Assembly (NCBI RefSeq): GCF_003590645.1
Contig: NZ_CP031834.1
Location: forward strand, 2,480,501-2,544,500
DNA: 64,000 bases
Reading direction: 5' to 3'
Origin: Mesorhizobium sp. DCY119
GTDB taxonomy: Bacteria; Pseudomonadota; Alphaproteobacteria; Rhizobiales; Rhizobiaceae
Below, in pieces: positions 29,187 through 37,390 of the stretch. Made by a program: the position numbers and the translations under genes. How positions within the stretch are numbered: position 1 is the stretch's first letter; every line of letters begins with the position of its first letter. The notes beneath the pieces are model-generated. The model made no database searches. It had not been told where the DNA came from and worked only from the letters and a program-made list of their open reading frames with translations.

Positions 29187-29806
29187 ATCATGGCCCGCAC
29201 GATCGCCTCGGCTTCCTGAAGGTCGCCGGGGGTGTTGATGTTGAAGAAGGGATCGACGATTTTTGCGGTGACGTCCAGCATCGGGAAATCGACCTCGACG
29301 AAATCGTGGCTTTCGATGAAGGCGCGCACGCGAAACTTGTGCTGTCCGCCGAGGAAGACCAGCAGCTCGTCGTGAAGCGTGACCGGCCACAGCGCAAATG
29401 TCGGGTGTTGTTCTCCGTCAGAGCATGCCACCGCAATGCGGCCTGCTTCGCCATTTCTGGCTGCATCGAGCTTTTCGCAAAGATTGGCGGGAAAGAAGGG
29501 CGTGTCGCCGGCAACCGTCAGGATATGGCTGGCGACAGGGCGCGCCCAGTCCATTCCCGCCAGAATCCCGGCCAAGGGTCCGGCGCCTGCGGTGTCGGCG
29601 ATCACTGGGTGCCCGAACCCGGCAAGACGCGCCGGGTCGCCATTGGCGCTGATCGCCATGCTTGCGGCCTGCGGGGCAAGACGGGATATCACATGCGACA
29701 GGATCGTCCCGTCGCCAAGCGGACGCAATGTCTTGTCGCCGCCGCCCATTCGCGTCGCGCGGCCGCCTGAAAGGATCAATCCCGCAATGGTTTCTTGCAC
29801 GCTCAC
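29183..29806 (-). CDS. mobA: Molybdenum cofactor guanylyltransferase
   Basis: 207 residues. IAGLILSGGRATRMGGGDKTLRPLGDGTILSHVISRL is the nucleotide-binding start (LsGGrarRMGG.DK), and VAGDTPFFPANLCEKL the metal-binding GDTPF loop; HPTFALWPVTL is also typical. It attaches GMP to molybdopterin, making MGD for DMSO-reductase-type enzymes. The GTG at 29806 overlaps the MFS stop as GTGA; an ATG at 29890 would read into the MFS gene. It is followed by mobB with a TTGA overlap. moaA lies 8 kb away. Confidence 0.9.
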   Translation of the reverse strand: MSVQETIAGLILSGGRATRMGGGDKTLRPLGDGTILSHVISRLAPQAASMAISANGDPARLAGFGHPVIADTAGAGPLAGILAGMDWARPVASHILTVAGDTPFFPANLCEKLDAARNGEAGRIAVACSDGEQHPTFALWPVTLHDELLVFLGGQHKFRVRAFIESHDFVEVDFPMLDVTAKIVDPFFNINTPGDLQEAEAIVRAMI

Positions 29807-31011
29807 GCTTCCCTGGCCGGATGCCGCGACACCCACATCACATAAAGGGTTGAAAGCGCGCCTGCCAGCGCCGAAAGCAACATCACCCACAGCAGCGGGT
29901 AGGGTCCAGTGTCGGGCGTCAGCAGTGCACCCGCGACCATCGAAAGAGCCGCGCCTCCGCCGATCTGCAATGCGCCGCCAAGGCCGGAGGCCGAGCCTGC
30001 GAGGTGGCTGCTGACGCTGACGATACCGGCATTGGCGTTGGGCAGCGTGACGCCATTGCCGACGCCGACGAAGAAGATAGGGCCGAACAGCGACAGCGGA
30101 TGATTGTAGCCGGACCAGAACAGTGCGATCGACAGCATCATGCCCAGCGCCGTCACAATGTTGCCGTAGAGCATCATGCGGTTGATGCCCACCGTTCGCG
30201 AAAACCTGCCCGACATGAAGTTGCCGAGCATGTAGCCGATCGAGACGATGGCGAAGTACATGCCGTATTGCGACGGTGTCAGGTGCAGGATTTCGGATGA
30301 AATATACGGTCCGCCGCCGAGAAAGGCGAAGAAAGCGCCGGAGGTGAAGGCCGCCGTCAGCGTGTAGCCCCAGAAGCGGCGCGAGCCGATAACCTCGGGG
30401 TAGCTGCGAAACTGGGCGGCAAAGCTCGATGATTTCTGCCGGTTCGTTTCGCCGAGATCGAGCCAGACGATGACGAAGGCGAAGAGCCCGGCCGCAAGCA
30501 TGAGCAGGAAGGTCGCTTGCCAGCCATAGAGTTCATCGAGGAACCCGCCGATGATCGGCCCGATCATCGGCACCAGGCTGGTGCCCATCGTGATGTAGCC
30601 GATCTTGCTTGCCGCCTCGGTTGCTTCGACCGTGTCGCGCACGATGGCGCGCGACAGCACCATGCCGGCCGCCGAACTGGCTTGCAGCAACCGGCAAGCA
30701 AGCAGCAGTTCGATCGTCGGCGCGTAGATCGCCGCAACCGTCCCAAGAATGAAAAGGGCGAAGCAGAACAGCATCACCGGCCGCCGGCCGAAGCGATCGG
30801 AGGCCGGCCCGATGAACAGCTGCAGGACGGCGGTGGCGGCGAGATAGAGCGAAACGGCCAGCTGCACCACCGCATATTCGGCGTCGAAATGCTTCGCCAT
30901 GCCGGGCAGGGACGGCAGGAAGATATTCATCGACAGCGTGCTGGCTGCCGCTGCCGTCACCAGCGTGAAGACATGCGGCGGAGTCGCCTTGTTCAGAAAC
31001 CCTGCGGCCAT
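29803..31011 (-). CDS. MFS efflux transporter (Bcr/CflA-like)
   Basis: 402 residues, about 12 transmembrane segments. STLSMNIFLPSLPGMAKHFDAEYAVVQLAVSLYLAATAVLQLFIGPASDRFGRRPVML is the Bcr/CflA opening with the loop 2-3 motif GPASDRFGRRPV; AGMVLSRAIVRDTVE is the next family motif, and PLFLFG-type elements follow. It probably exports drugs or small metabolites using the proton gradient. The ATG at 31011 lies 10 bases after the EamA stop; a start at 31095 would read into that gene. Operon with mobAB is probably positional, not functional. Confidence 0.9.
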   Translation of the reverse strand: MAAGFLNKATPPHVFTLVTAAAASTLSMNIFLPSLPGMAKHFDAEYAVVQLAVSLYLAATAVLQLFIGPASDRFGRRPVMLFCFALFILGTVAAIYAPTIELLLACRLLQASSAAGMVLSRAIVRDTVEATEAASKIGYITMGTSLVPMIGPIIGGFLDELYGWQATFLLMLAAGLFAFVIVWLDLGETNRQKSSSFAAQFRSYPEVIGSRRFWGYTLTAAFTSGAFFAFLGGGPYISSEILHLTPSQYGMYFAIVSIGYMLGNFMSGRFSRTVGINRMMLYGNIVTALGMMLSIALFWSGYNHPLSLFGPIFFVGVGNGVTLPNANAGIVSVSSHLAGSASGLGGALQIGGGAALSMVAGALLTPDTGPYPLLWVMLLSALAGALSTLYVMWVSRHPAREA

Positions 31012-31021
31012 GTGCCCGCGC

Positions 31022-31942
31022 CTAGATGCCGTCCGGCGCCATTGCCGGGCTGGTGCTTTGCGCGGCCGGCGCTGTCTTCCCGGCGACCTGTTCACGATAG
31101 AGCGTGTAGAGGCCGGAGCTGACGATGATGATCGCGCCGACGATCATGGCAATGTCGGGAATGTCGCCAAAGATGAGATAGCCAAGCACGATCGCCCAGA
31201 GCAGGGCCGTATAGCGGAACGGTGCGATGAAGGAGATGTCGCCGGTGCGCATCGACATGATGACGAACTGGTAGCCGACCAGGACGAGCACGGCTGCAAG
31301 GCCGAGCAGAGCGATGTATTCATATTCCATCGGCGTCCAGCCGCCGAGCGGGGTTATGAGCACTGCGCCGCACAGCATGATCACCGTGGCGGTGACTGCG
31401 GAAACCAGAAGCGACGGGACGTGCGGCGGCAGGCGTCTGGTCGCCAGGTCGCGCAGTGCGCAGAAGGCGACCGATATCAGTGCCGACAATGCGAAGATGT
31501 TGAAACCCTCGAAGCCGGGCCGAACGATGACCATGACGCCGGTGAAGCCGGCGACGATCGCCAGCCAGCGGCGCCAGCCGACGCCTTCGCCCAGAAACAG
31601 CGCCGCGCCCATCGTCACTGCGAGCGGCAGGGCCTGAAGCACGGCAGAGACATTGGCGATGGGCAGGTGCTGGAGTGCGATCAGGAAGAAGATCGTGCCG
31701 CCGAGTTCGCCCAGCACGCGAAGGCCGATCATCGGGTGGAATATCAGCCGCGGCATCTTCAGCGCGCCCTGATGCCAGGCAAGCAGGGTGATCAACGTCG
31801 TCGCGAACAATCCGCGCACGAGGATCACCTGGCCGAAATTCATGTGCATCGACGCCAGCTTGATCAACGCGTCGTTGCAGGTGAACCCGGCCATCGACAC
31901 CACCATGAACATGGCGCCGCGAAGGTTGGGAGAAAGTGCCAA
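31022..31942 (-). CDS. EamA-family (DMT) transporter
   Basis: 306 residues with about ten transmembrane segments in two EamA repeats: residues ~8-135 (GAMFMVVSMAGFTCNDALIKL...LPIANVSAVLQALPLAVTMGAALFLGE) and ~150-285 (FIAPFRYTALLWAIVLGYLIFGDIPD). The paired Pro/Gly-rich motif near each repeat's end is diagnostic. It exports or imports small metabolites; substrate unknown. First gene of a four-gene run (EamA, MFS, mobA, mobB). A 242-base gap with no gene separates it from the DUF1801 gene. Confidence 0.9.
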   Translation of the reverse strand: MALSPNLRGAMFMVVSMAGFTCNDALIKLASMHMNFGQVILVRGLFATTLITLLAWHQGALKMPRLIFHPMIGLRVLGELGGTIFFLIALQHLPIANVSAVLQALPLAVTMGAALFLGEGVGWRRWLAIVAGFTGVMVIVRPGFEGFNIFALSALISVAFCALRDLATRRLPPHVPSLLVSAVTATVIMLCGAVLITPLGGWTPMEYEYIALLGLAAVLVLVGYQFVIMSMRTGDISFIAPFRYTALLWAIVLGYLIFGDIPDIAMIVGAIIIVSSGLYTLYREQVAGKTAPAAQSTSPAMAPDGI

Positions 31943-32184
31943 GGCGTTTCCGATTCTTTATTGTTAGGCAAAGGATGTAACATCCGGTGCCGAAACAGCA
32001 ATGCCAAAGCACTGGGCCACCGGAGAGGGTGCCTGTCCTGCTACTGCGAAAAATCGGCAGGCATAATTTTGCCGGCTAACGATGCTGCGCGGCCGCGCAT
32101 GATCGAGAACGATGATGTATAACCGGCCGGATATGATAAATTCGCAGCGCCGGAAGGGGCCAGGAATTCGAGGTACAAGATCCC

Positions 32185-32607
32185 ATGAATCCATCGGAAC
32201 AGATCGACCAGCTCATCGCAAAACTAACGGACTGGCGCGGCAAGACGCTCGCCGGCCTGCGCAGGAGCATCCTTGAGGCCGATAAAGAGATCGTCGAGGA
32301 ATGGAAGTGGATGGGAAGCCCGGTATGGTCCCGCGACGGCATCATCGCTGTCGTCAACGCCCACAAGGACAAGGTGAAGCTCACCTTTTCCCACGGCGCG
32401 AGCCTCGCCGATCCTGACAAGCTCTTCAATGCGGGCTTCGGCGGCAAGGTGTGGCGGGCGATCGATGTTTTCGAAGGGGATACGATCGACGAGCGCGCCC
32501 TGAAAAACCTGATCCGCGCCGCGATCGAGTTCAATCAGGCCAGGAAGAAGACGAAGAAAGCGCCGGCGGCTGCCCGATCGAAAGGCCCGTCCAGCAAGGA
32601 GACATGA
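32185..32607 (+). CDS. DUF1801 protein
   Basis: 140 residues. IDQLIAKLTDWRGKTLAGLRRSILEADKEIVEEWKWMGSPVWSRDG and VKLTFSHGASLADPDKLFNAGFGGKVWRAIDVFEGD are DUF1801/YdhG-like (the fold resembles frataxin-like or iron-binding proteins; role not settled). A basic, Ala-rich tail (KKTKKAPAAARSKG) ends it. It stands alone, convergent with the alpha/beta hydrolase cluster 13 bases away. Its reaction is unknown. Confidence 0.85.
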   Translation: MNPSEQIDQLIAKLTDWRGKTLAGLRRSILEADKEIVEEWKWMGSPVWSRDGIIAVVNAHKDKVKLTFSHGASLADPDKLFNAGFGGKVWRAIDVFEGDTIDERALKNLIRAAIEFNQARKKTKKAPAAARSKGPSSKET

Positions 32608-32620
32608 AGCTCCTGCGGGT

Positions 32621-33319
32621 CTAGGCGGCTTCGATCAGAAGGTCGGCCAGTTCCTGCGGCTTGTCGATGCCGACATCGTGGCCGCAGGCGATCTGCCTGA
32701 CGGCCCAGCTCGGATCCTTCCCTAGCGCATCGGCAGTCTGGCCGAACGGGCTGTCCCAGCCGGTCGCCTGGATGTAGGTCTTCTTCGGCACGCGCTGATA
32801 GGCGCCGGTCACGCGGAGCTTTTCCTTCAGCGACGCCGTCGGGTGCGGCGTTGCCTTGGCGTCGACCCAGGCGCGGTCGTTCTCGTCGAGGTAATCGCCC
32901 TTCGAGGTCGGCGGAGCGGGGATGGTTTCGCCGACCAGTTCCCAGCCTTCGGCGAAATCGGCGAAGGACTGGCCGTCTGCGGGTATGAACGCGTCGAGAT
33001 AGACGATCGAGGCGATGCGCTCACCGATCCTTTCGGCCACCCCGGTTATGACGATGCCGGAATAGGAATGCCCGACCAGCACGATGCGATCGAGGTCCTT
33101 CCACAGCACCTCGTTGACGACGTCGTTGACATGAGTGGTGAGGTTTATGTCCGCTCCCGCCAGATGCGACCGCTCGCCAAGCCCGCTCAGCGTCGGCGCA
33201 AAGACACGGTGGCCCTTGGCCGTCAGCGCATCGGCAACCCGCATCATCGACCAGCTGCCCGCCCATGCGCCATGCACGAGCACAAAGGTAGCGCGCCCGT
33301 TCTTCTTTGAGTCGGTCAT
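32621..33319 (-). CDS. Alpha/beta hydrolase
   Basis: 232 residues from the ATG at 33319, which has GGGAGG 5 bases upstream. ATFVLVHGAWAGSWSMMRVADALTAKGHRVFAPTLSGLGERSHL holds the oxyanion HG and the typical SGLGER; the nucleophile Ser is in VLVGHSYSGIV; a late CGHDVGIDKP segment supplies His. This is the HNL/MES-like group (esterase or hydroxynitrile lyase-like). Third gene of the GST-DUF899-hydrolase run under a probable HxlR regulator, suggesting handling of reactive small molecules; that is inference. Confidence 0.9.
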   Translation of the reverse strand: MTDSKKNGRATFVLVHGAWAGSWSMMRVADALTAKGHRVFAPTLSGLGERSHLAGADINLTTHVNDVVNEVLWKDLDRIVLVGHSYSGIVITGVAERIGERIASIVYLDAFIPADGQSFADFAEGWELVGETIPAPPTSKGDYLDENDRAWVDAKATPHPTASLKEKLRVTGAYQRVPKKTYIQATGWDSPFGQTADALGKDPSWAVRQIACGHDVGIDKPQELADLLIEAA

Positions 33320-33350
33320 TTCATCCTCCCAAGTATTTGAATTCGCTGGC

Positions 33351-34022
33351 TTACGAGCCCTGCCGGCCCAGCGGTGCAAGGTCGAGATAGTGCAGGACCG
33401 GCACCAATGGCTCCAGGCCGCGCGCATAGGTCGAATAGCTGTGCAGGATCCGGCCTTCGTCGCGGAGGAAGACGCTGAGGCCCGGCAGTTCGGTGCCCCA
33501 CTGGTCCCAGGCGCCTTTCGCGGCTTCGAACTCGGCCTTGCCGCGGTAGTTGATCTCGATGGGCGCGATCTTTTCGTCCAGCGTGACGTGGAAATCGTAG
33601 TTGAAGTCGCTGCCGAAGGACGAATACCACGGCACCGTCCAGCCCATCTTCTGCCTGTAGCCGGCCAGCTTGCCGAAAGGTGCGCGCGAGACCATTGCCA
33701 GCGTGGTTTCGCGTTTATGCAGTTCGGACAGATCCGGCAGGCTGTTGGCGAAGCTGGTGCAGCCGTGGCAGCCATTCTCCCATTTCGGGTCGAACATGAA
33801 GTGGTAGATAAGGAGCTGGCGACGCCCCTCGAACAGGTCGGCAAGGCTCGCTCTGCCGTTCGGCCCGTCGAAGACATAGTCCTTCTCGACCAGTTCCATC
33901 GGCAGGGCCCGGCGTTCGGCGTTCAGAGCGTCGCGCGCCCTCGACATTTCCTTCTCGCGGGCGAGCAGCCGCTTGCGCGCTGCCACCCATTCGCCGTGCG
34001 GGACGATTTTCTGCGCTTCCAT
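33351..34022 (-). CDS. DUF899 thioredoxin-like protein
   Basis: 223 residues. EWVAARKRLLAREKEMSRARDALNAERRALPMELVEKDYVFDGPNG is the unmistakable DUF899 head; LLIYHFMFDPKWENGCHGCTSFANSLPDL carries a CxxC in a thioredoxin-like fold, and GWTVPWYSSFGSDFNYDFHVT the second conserved block. Probably a redox or peroxidase-like protein; the activity is not established. It lies between GST (18 bases upstream) and alpha/beta hydrolase genes, co-directional, so part of one operon. Confidence 0.92.
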   Translation of the reverse strand: MEAQKIVPHGEWVAARKRLLAREKEMSRARDALNAERRALPMELVEKDYVFDGPNGRASLADLFEGRRQLLIYHFMFDPKWENGCHGCTSFANSLPDLSELHKRETTLAMVSRAPFGKLAGYRQKMGWTVPWYSSFGSDFNYDFHVTLDEKIAPIEINYRGKAEFEAAKGAWDQWGTELPGLSVFLRDEGRILHSYSTYARGLEPLVPVLHYLDLAPLGRQGS

Positions 34023-34040
34023 GTCTGTCTCCTTTCGAAT

Positions 34041-34700
34041 TCAGTTCAGGTTCCGCGTCGGAAAGAATTTGAAATAGGGCTCGGCTTCCTTCAGCACGCG
34101 GGCGAAGGACGGGCGGTTCAGCAGCCGGTCGAAATAGGCGGCCATGTGCTTGTGCGTGGCGGCAAATGGCTCGACCTTCTCGGCATAGAACAGCGCTGGT
34201 GCTGCCGCGCAGTCGGCCATGGTGAAGGCGTCGCCCATCGCCCATGTCCGCGTGGCCATGTCACGCTCGATCATGCCGTAGGCGGTTCGAAGCGTCTCGC
34301 GTGCCTGTTCGACGCCGAAGCCATCGTGCTGGCCTGCCGGGCGAATGCGGTCGACGACGATCTTCTGCATCGGTTCCTGCACGTAGAGATCATAAAAGCG
34401 ATCGGAAAGGCGGGTGCGCCAGGCTTCTTCGGGGTCGGCCGGTATGAAGCGGATTTTTCCAGGGTAATACTTGTCCAGATATTCGATGATGATGGTCGAT
34501 TCCGGCACGATGCGGTCGCGGGCGGCGTCGCGCAGCACCGGCATCTTGCCGACCGGCCACAATTCCTTGAAATCAGCGCTGGAGCTTTCGTCGCCAAGAT
34601 CGACCAGCACCGTTTCGAACGGCGTGTCGTTTTCATAAAGCGCGATCAGCGGCTTGTGGCAGAAGGAGGCGAGGGGATGGAAATGATAGGTGAGAGACAT
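34041..34700 (-). CDS. Glutathione S-transferase
   Basis: 219 residues. LTYHFHPLASFCHKPLIALYENDTPFETVLVDLGDESS is a beta/xi-like GST start with a Cys at ~14 where a catalytic Ser/Cys is expected; WPVGKMPVLRDAARDRIVPESTIIIEYLDKYYPG supplies the cis-Pro and the ES pair; MGDAFTMADCAAAPALFYAE is the C-terminal N-cap. It heads the three-gene detoxification-like operon and is transcribed divergently from the HxlR gene with a shared operator region. Confidence 0.92.
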   Translation of the reverse strand: MSLTYHFHPLASFCHKPLIALYENDTPFETVLVDLGDESSSADFKELWPVGKMPVLRDAARDRIVPESTIIIEYLDKYYPGKIRFIPADPEEAWRTRLSDRFYDLYVQEPMQKIVVDRIRPAGQHDGFGVEQARETLRTAYGMIERDMATRTWAMGDAFTMADCAAAPALFYAEKVEPFAATHKHMAAYFDRLLNRPSFARVLKEAEPYFKFFPTRNLN

Positions 34701-34747
34701 GGACTGATCGCTTTCTCGCGCCGTTCGCCAGCCCGCACGCCAAGCTG

Positions 34748-34816
34748 ACTAATTAGTGATTGTATTTTGAAACCAGTTGCACGATAATAGTACTGATATG
34801 GAATTGCAACCGGTTT
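34748..34816. promoter_or_regulatory. Divergent regulatory region with HxlR operator candidate
   Basis: AAACCAGTTGCA (34770-34781) and TGCAACCGGTTT (34805-34816) form inverted arms with one mismatch, centred between the GST and HxlR genes. A separate perfect palindrome ACTAATTAGT lies at 34748-34757. Both are placed to control the divergent promoters. Confidence 0.7.
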
Positions 34817-34832
34817 TTCGGAGAATTTTTTG

Positions 34833-35348
34833 ATGGACGCTGCTCATCGCTCGGGCTGCCCGATAAACCTCTCGCTCGAAGTGTTCGGCGACAAATGGAG
34901 CCTGCTGATCCTTCGCGACATGATCTTCGGCGGCAAACGCCACTTTCGCGAGCTTTTGCGGTCGGAAGAGGGCATTTCGTCCAACATCCTCGCCGACCGC
35001 ATGAAGATGCTGCTGGAAGAGGGCATGCTCACCAAGACGGACGACCCGAGCCACAAGCAGAAGGCGATCTACAGCCTGACCGAGATGGCGATCGAACTGG
35101 TGCCGATCATGGCCCATCTCGGCGCCTGGGGCCGCAAATGGCTTCCGGTCAGCGAGGAGCTCAGCATCCGCGCCCGGCTGCTGGAGGAGGGCGGGCTGCC
35201 GATGTGGGAGAAATTCATGGCCGAGCTGCGCGTCGAGCAGCTTGGCGCGCCGAGCACCACTTCCGGCCCGACGGTGCGCGAGACGCTGCAGGCGGCCTAT
35301 CTTGAGGTGGTCGCGCGGCAGCAGGCGGAGCGGGCCACAGCGAACTGA
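34833..35348 (+). CDS. HxlR-family transcriptional regulator
   Basis: 171 residues from the ATG at 34833 (a TTG directly before it is an alternative). CPINLSLEVFGDKWSLLILRDMIFGGKRHFRELLRSEEGISSNILADRMKMLLEEGMLTK is a full HxlR winged helix with the N-terminal Cys (~10) that some members use as a redox or carbonyl sensor. A C-terminal extension of about 60 residues goes beyond the usual 110-130 length. Divergent to the GST-DUF899-hydrolase genes, which it likely controls. Confidence 0.92.
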   Translation: MDAAHRSGCPINLSLEVFGDKWSLLILRDMIFGGKRHFRELLRSEEGISSNILADRMKMLLEEGMLTKTDDPSHKQKAIYSLTEMAIELVPIMAHLGAWGRKWLPVSEELSIRARLLEEGGLPMWEKFMAELRVEQLGAPSTTSGPTVRETLQAAYLEVVARQQAERATAN

Positions 35349-35479
35349 GGCAACTGCCGTCCGGCGGCGCGAGGCACGGCGATTAATCTGGCTTGTTCAT
35401 GGCTTGAGACTCGATCAGAACCGATCCAGTCTGAGATTCCGCACCGGGTTTATGATTGCGGACTTTGCTGTGGGGGCTG

Positions 35480-35884
35480 ATGAAAGCGCGAGCGAAAAAA
35501 CCAAAGCTGCACACCGGAGGCTGCCTTTGCGGCGCCGTTCGCTTCGAGGCGACCGGCCCGGCTGAAAAGCCGCACACCTGCTCGTGCCGCATGTGCCAGC
35601 GCCACACCGGCGCATTGACGGCGCCCTGGGTCGAGTTCCCAAGCGACCGGGTGGCGTGGACCGGACCCGCCGGCAAGCCGTCCGTCTATCGCTCGTCGGA
35701 CTATTCCAGCCGCGCTTTCTGCCCCACCTGCGGCAGCTCGCTCGGCGCGATCGACGACAACCCCGTCGTTGCCCTGCTGCTCGGAGCCTTCGACAAGCCG
35801 GCGGCAAAGGAACTGATGCCCACCTATCATACCAACCGAGGCGGACGGCCGAAATGGTGGCATGTGGAGGCGGGGGCGGAGTAG
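35480..35884 (+). CDS. GFA-family (glutathione-dependent formaldehyde-activating, CENP-V) protein
   Basis: 134 residues. HTGGCLCGAVRFEATGPAEKPHTCSCRMCQRHTGALTAPWVEFPSDRVAW has the structural zinc CxC and catalytic-site CSCRMC cysteines, and FCPTCGSSLGAID the third pair of the GFA fold. Members bind zinc and glutathione-like thiols; the original formaldehyde role does not hold for all. I start at the ATG at 35480, not at 35456, because family similarity begins there. A second GFA gene occurs at 50311. It stands alone between HxlR and GIY-YIG. Confidence 0.92.
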   Translation: MKARAKKPKLHTGGCLCGAVRFEATGPAEKPHTCSCRMCQRHTGALTAPWVEFPSDRVAWTGPAGKPSVYRSSDYSSRAFCPTCGSSLGAIDDNPVVALLLGAFDKPAAKELMPTYHTNRGGRPKWWHVEAGAE

Positions 35885-35961
35885 GGGAAGGTGGACGATG
35901 GGGCTGCGGTAAGAGAGCAGACGCCCTTGCTCCGCAAAGCTTTGGCTTTACACTCGGCGAT

Positions 35962-36336
35962 ATGGGCAGACGGGGGTATGTCTACATTCTCGCTTCACAG
36001 AAGAACGGGACGCTCTACGTCGGCGTCACGTCAGACCTTGCCGGCCGTTTGCTGCAGCACCAGACCGGAACCGGTTCGAAATTCGTCGCCCGATATGGCG
36101 TCATGCGCCTTGTCTGGTTCGACGAATACGATCTGGTCGTCGATGCCGTCGCCCGCGAGAAGGTGATCAAGAAGTGGCCACGTCAGTGGAAGATCAACCT
36201 CATCGAGGAGCGCAATCCACATTGGCACGACATTCGTGGCATTTGCTTTGACGGGAGGCATTTCGTTGCGCTTGTTCTGCACCGCCGGCTCGCGTTGCCG
36301 TTCAGGCATGGATTCCCGACACTCTCCACTCGCTAA
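35962..36336 (+). CDS. GIY-YIG nuclease family protein
   Basis: 124 residues from the ATG at 35962. GYVYILASQKNGTLYVGVTSDLAGRLLQHQTGTGSKFVARYGVMRLVWFDEYD gives the GIY-YIG core (GxYxY...YVGVT) with catalytic Arg and a later EKVIKKWPRQWKINLIEERNPHW block typical of UPF0213/YhbQ-like nucleases. The last 11 residues (FRHGFPTLSTR) are encoded by the inverted repeat beginning at 36305, so the natural C-terminus was probably replaced. No ribosome site is visible. Confidence 0.88.
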   Translation: MGRRGYVYILASQKNGTLYVGVTSDLAGRLLQHQTGTGSKFVARYGVMRLVWFDEYDLVVDAVAREKVIKKWPRQWKINLIEERNPHWHDIRGICFDGRHFVALVLHRRLALPFRHGFPTLSTR

Positions 36337-36536
36337 CGCTCGCTCACGAGGTCGAGAATGACGAATTGCATTTTAGATTCGTCGCCAATCTCGGACGCTG
36401 GCGACTTGCACGAGAGTTCTGCAAAGCAACCCTTCTCTCCAACGCAAGTGATTTGAGCCGAGCATTCCTTGACATCCGTCATTCTCGACCTCGTGAGCGA
36501 GCGAAGCTAAGGGCGAAGAGCCCGGGAATCCATGCC
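36305..36536. repeat. Long inverted-repeat element after the GIY-YIG gene
   Basis: GGCATGGATTCCCG (36305-36318) mirrors CGGGAATCCATGCC (36523-36536), and a 26-bp arm at 36338-36363 mirrors 36477-36502 without mismatch (GCTCGCTCACGAGG...GAATGACG). This is a rhizobial palindromic intergenic element that has been inserted over the 3' end of the GIY-YIG gene. Confidence 0.8.
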
Positions 36537-36983
36537 GGAACGTCGATGAAGCCGCTGCGGTGCAGAACTGCCGGAACCGGAAAAGTGGGGAAAGATTTTA
36601 GGAGCATTTCCACTCAACCCATTGTTTTCATTCACACCGCACATTTTCTCACATCCGATTTATCCCCCTCTTTCCAGCCTCGCTCATACTCGTCCCCGCA
36701 AATCCGCTTCCAACGGGATCCCTGGTGCGCACCGGGTATCAGGGGGAAGCGTCGGCGTCCGGGCTGGTGGTGCTGCGGTAGCACTGCTGGGTGATGAACC
36801 CCTAAGCCCGGGTCCTTGGCGGCGGCTGGCCACGCGAATGTGGAGGCGACTGAGCGGGACAAGAGCGCTGGCGGGGCGCATAGGCTGCGCCACGAATTAC
36901 ACTTAGGAAGGCAAGGCCTTTGCGCCCCGCATTCCCAGTTCTTTGACAATGGCCAGATGCGAAAGCAGGCGTGGCGATGAATA
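36537..36983. other. Stretch with no supported gene
   Basis: Between two palindromic elements. Reading frames on both strands are rich in Arg/Pro/Cys and look like repeat-derived sequence. I see no ribosome site, promoter or RNA gene I can support. Confidence 0.6.
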
Positions 36984-37145
36984 GGTGCGTCCTTCGAGGC
37001 TCGCTACGCTCGCACCTCAGGATGAGGGAGGATGTGCCCGCAGAAGTCCTTTTCATGAAGGGTAGGTGCGTTTCAGGATCAGGGAGAATTGCGCTAACCT
37101 CCCTCATCCTGAGGTGCGAGCGAAGCGAGCCTCGAAGGACGCACC
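36984..37145. repeat. 48-bp inverted repeat element (BIME/RIME-like)
   Basis: Arms at 36984-37031 and 37098-37145 are mirror images over 48 bp with a single mismatch (they begin GGTGCGTCCTTCGAGGCTCG). The 66-base centre is unrelated to the arms. Such high arm identity implies recent mobility or gene conversion. Confidence 0.85.
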
Positions 37146-37186
37146 GGAATGCACCGGGGACAGGGCGTGGCGATGATGAAGCGCGC

Positions 37187-37380
37187 CTCTCCTTCTCCCC
37201 TTGTGGGAGAAGGTGGCCGATCCGAAGGGGAGGTCGGATGAGGGGTGTTGGAAGAAATGCGACGAGGGGACGGGTAGCTATGCCTGCCACACCTTCGGAA
37301 CAGAAATCACTCCGTCCAGCACCCTCATCCGTCTTGGCGCTACGCGCTAATCCACCTTCTCCCACAAGGGGAAGGAAGAG
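37187..37380. repeat. Second palindromic element next to moaA
   Basis: CTTCTCCCCTTGTGGGAGAAGGTGG type sequence at about 37190-37216 mirrors CCACCTTCTCCCACAAGGGGAAGG at 37352-37375 with a short indel, and GGATGAGGGGTG/CACCCTCATCC form an inner pair. It ends ten bases before the moaA stop and may act as terminator. Confidence 0.75.
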
Positions 37381-37390
37381 GAGCCGACCT

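Noticed and set aside
32621-33877. 418-codon reading of the alpha/beta hydrolase
   Set aside because: The upstream part lies in another frame of the DUF899 gene; ATG at 33319 has an ideal ribosome site.
36632-36949. Minus-strand 105-codon frame in the repeat-rich gap
   Set aside because: Composition (Pro/Arg/Cys/Trp) and setting indicate repeat-derived sequence; no start signal or family.
36984-37380. CRISPR array
   Set aside because: Repeats are inverted pairs, not regularly spaced direct repeats with spacers; no cas genes in the window.
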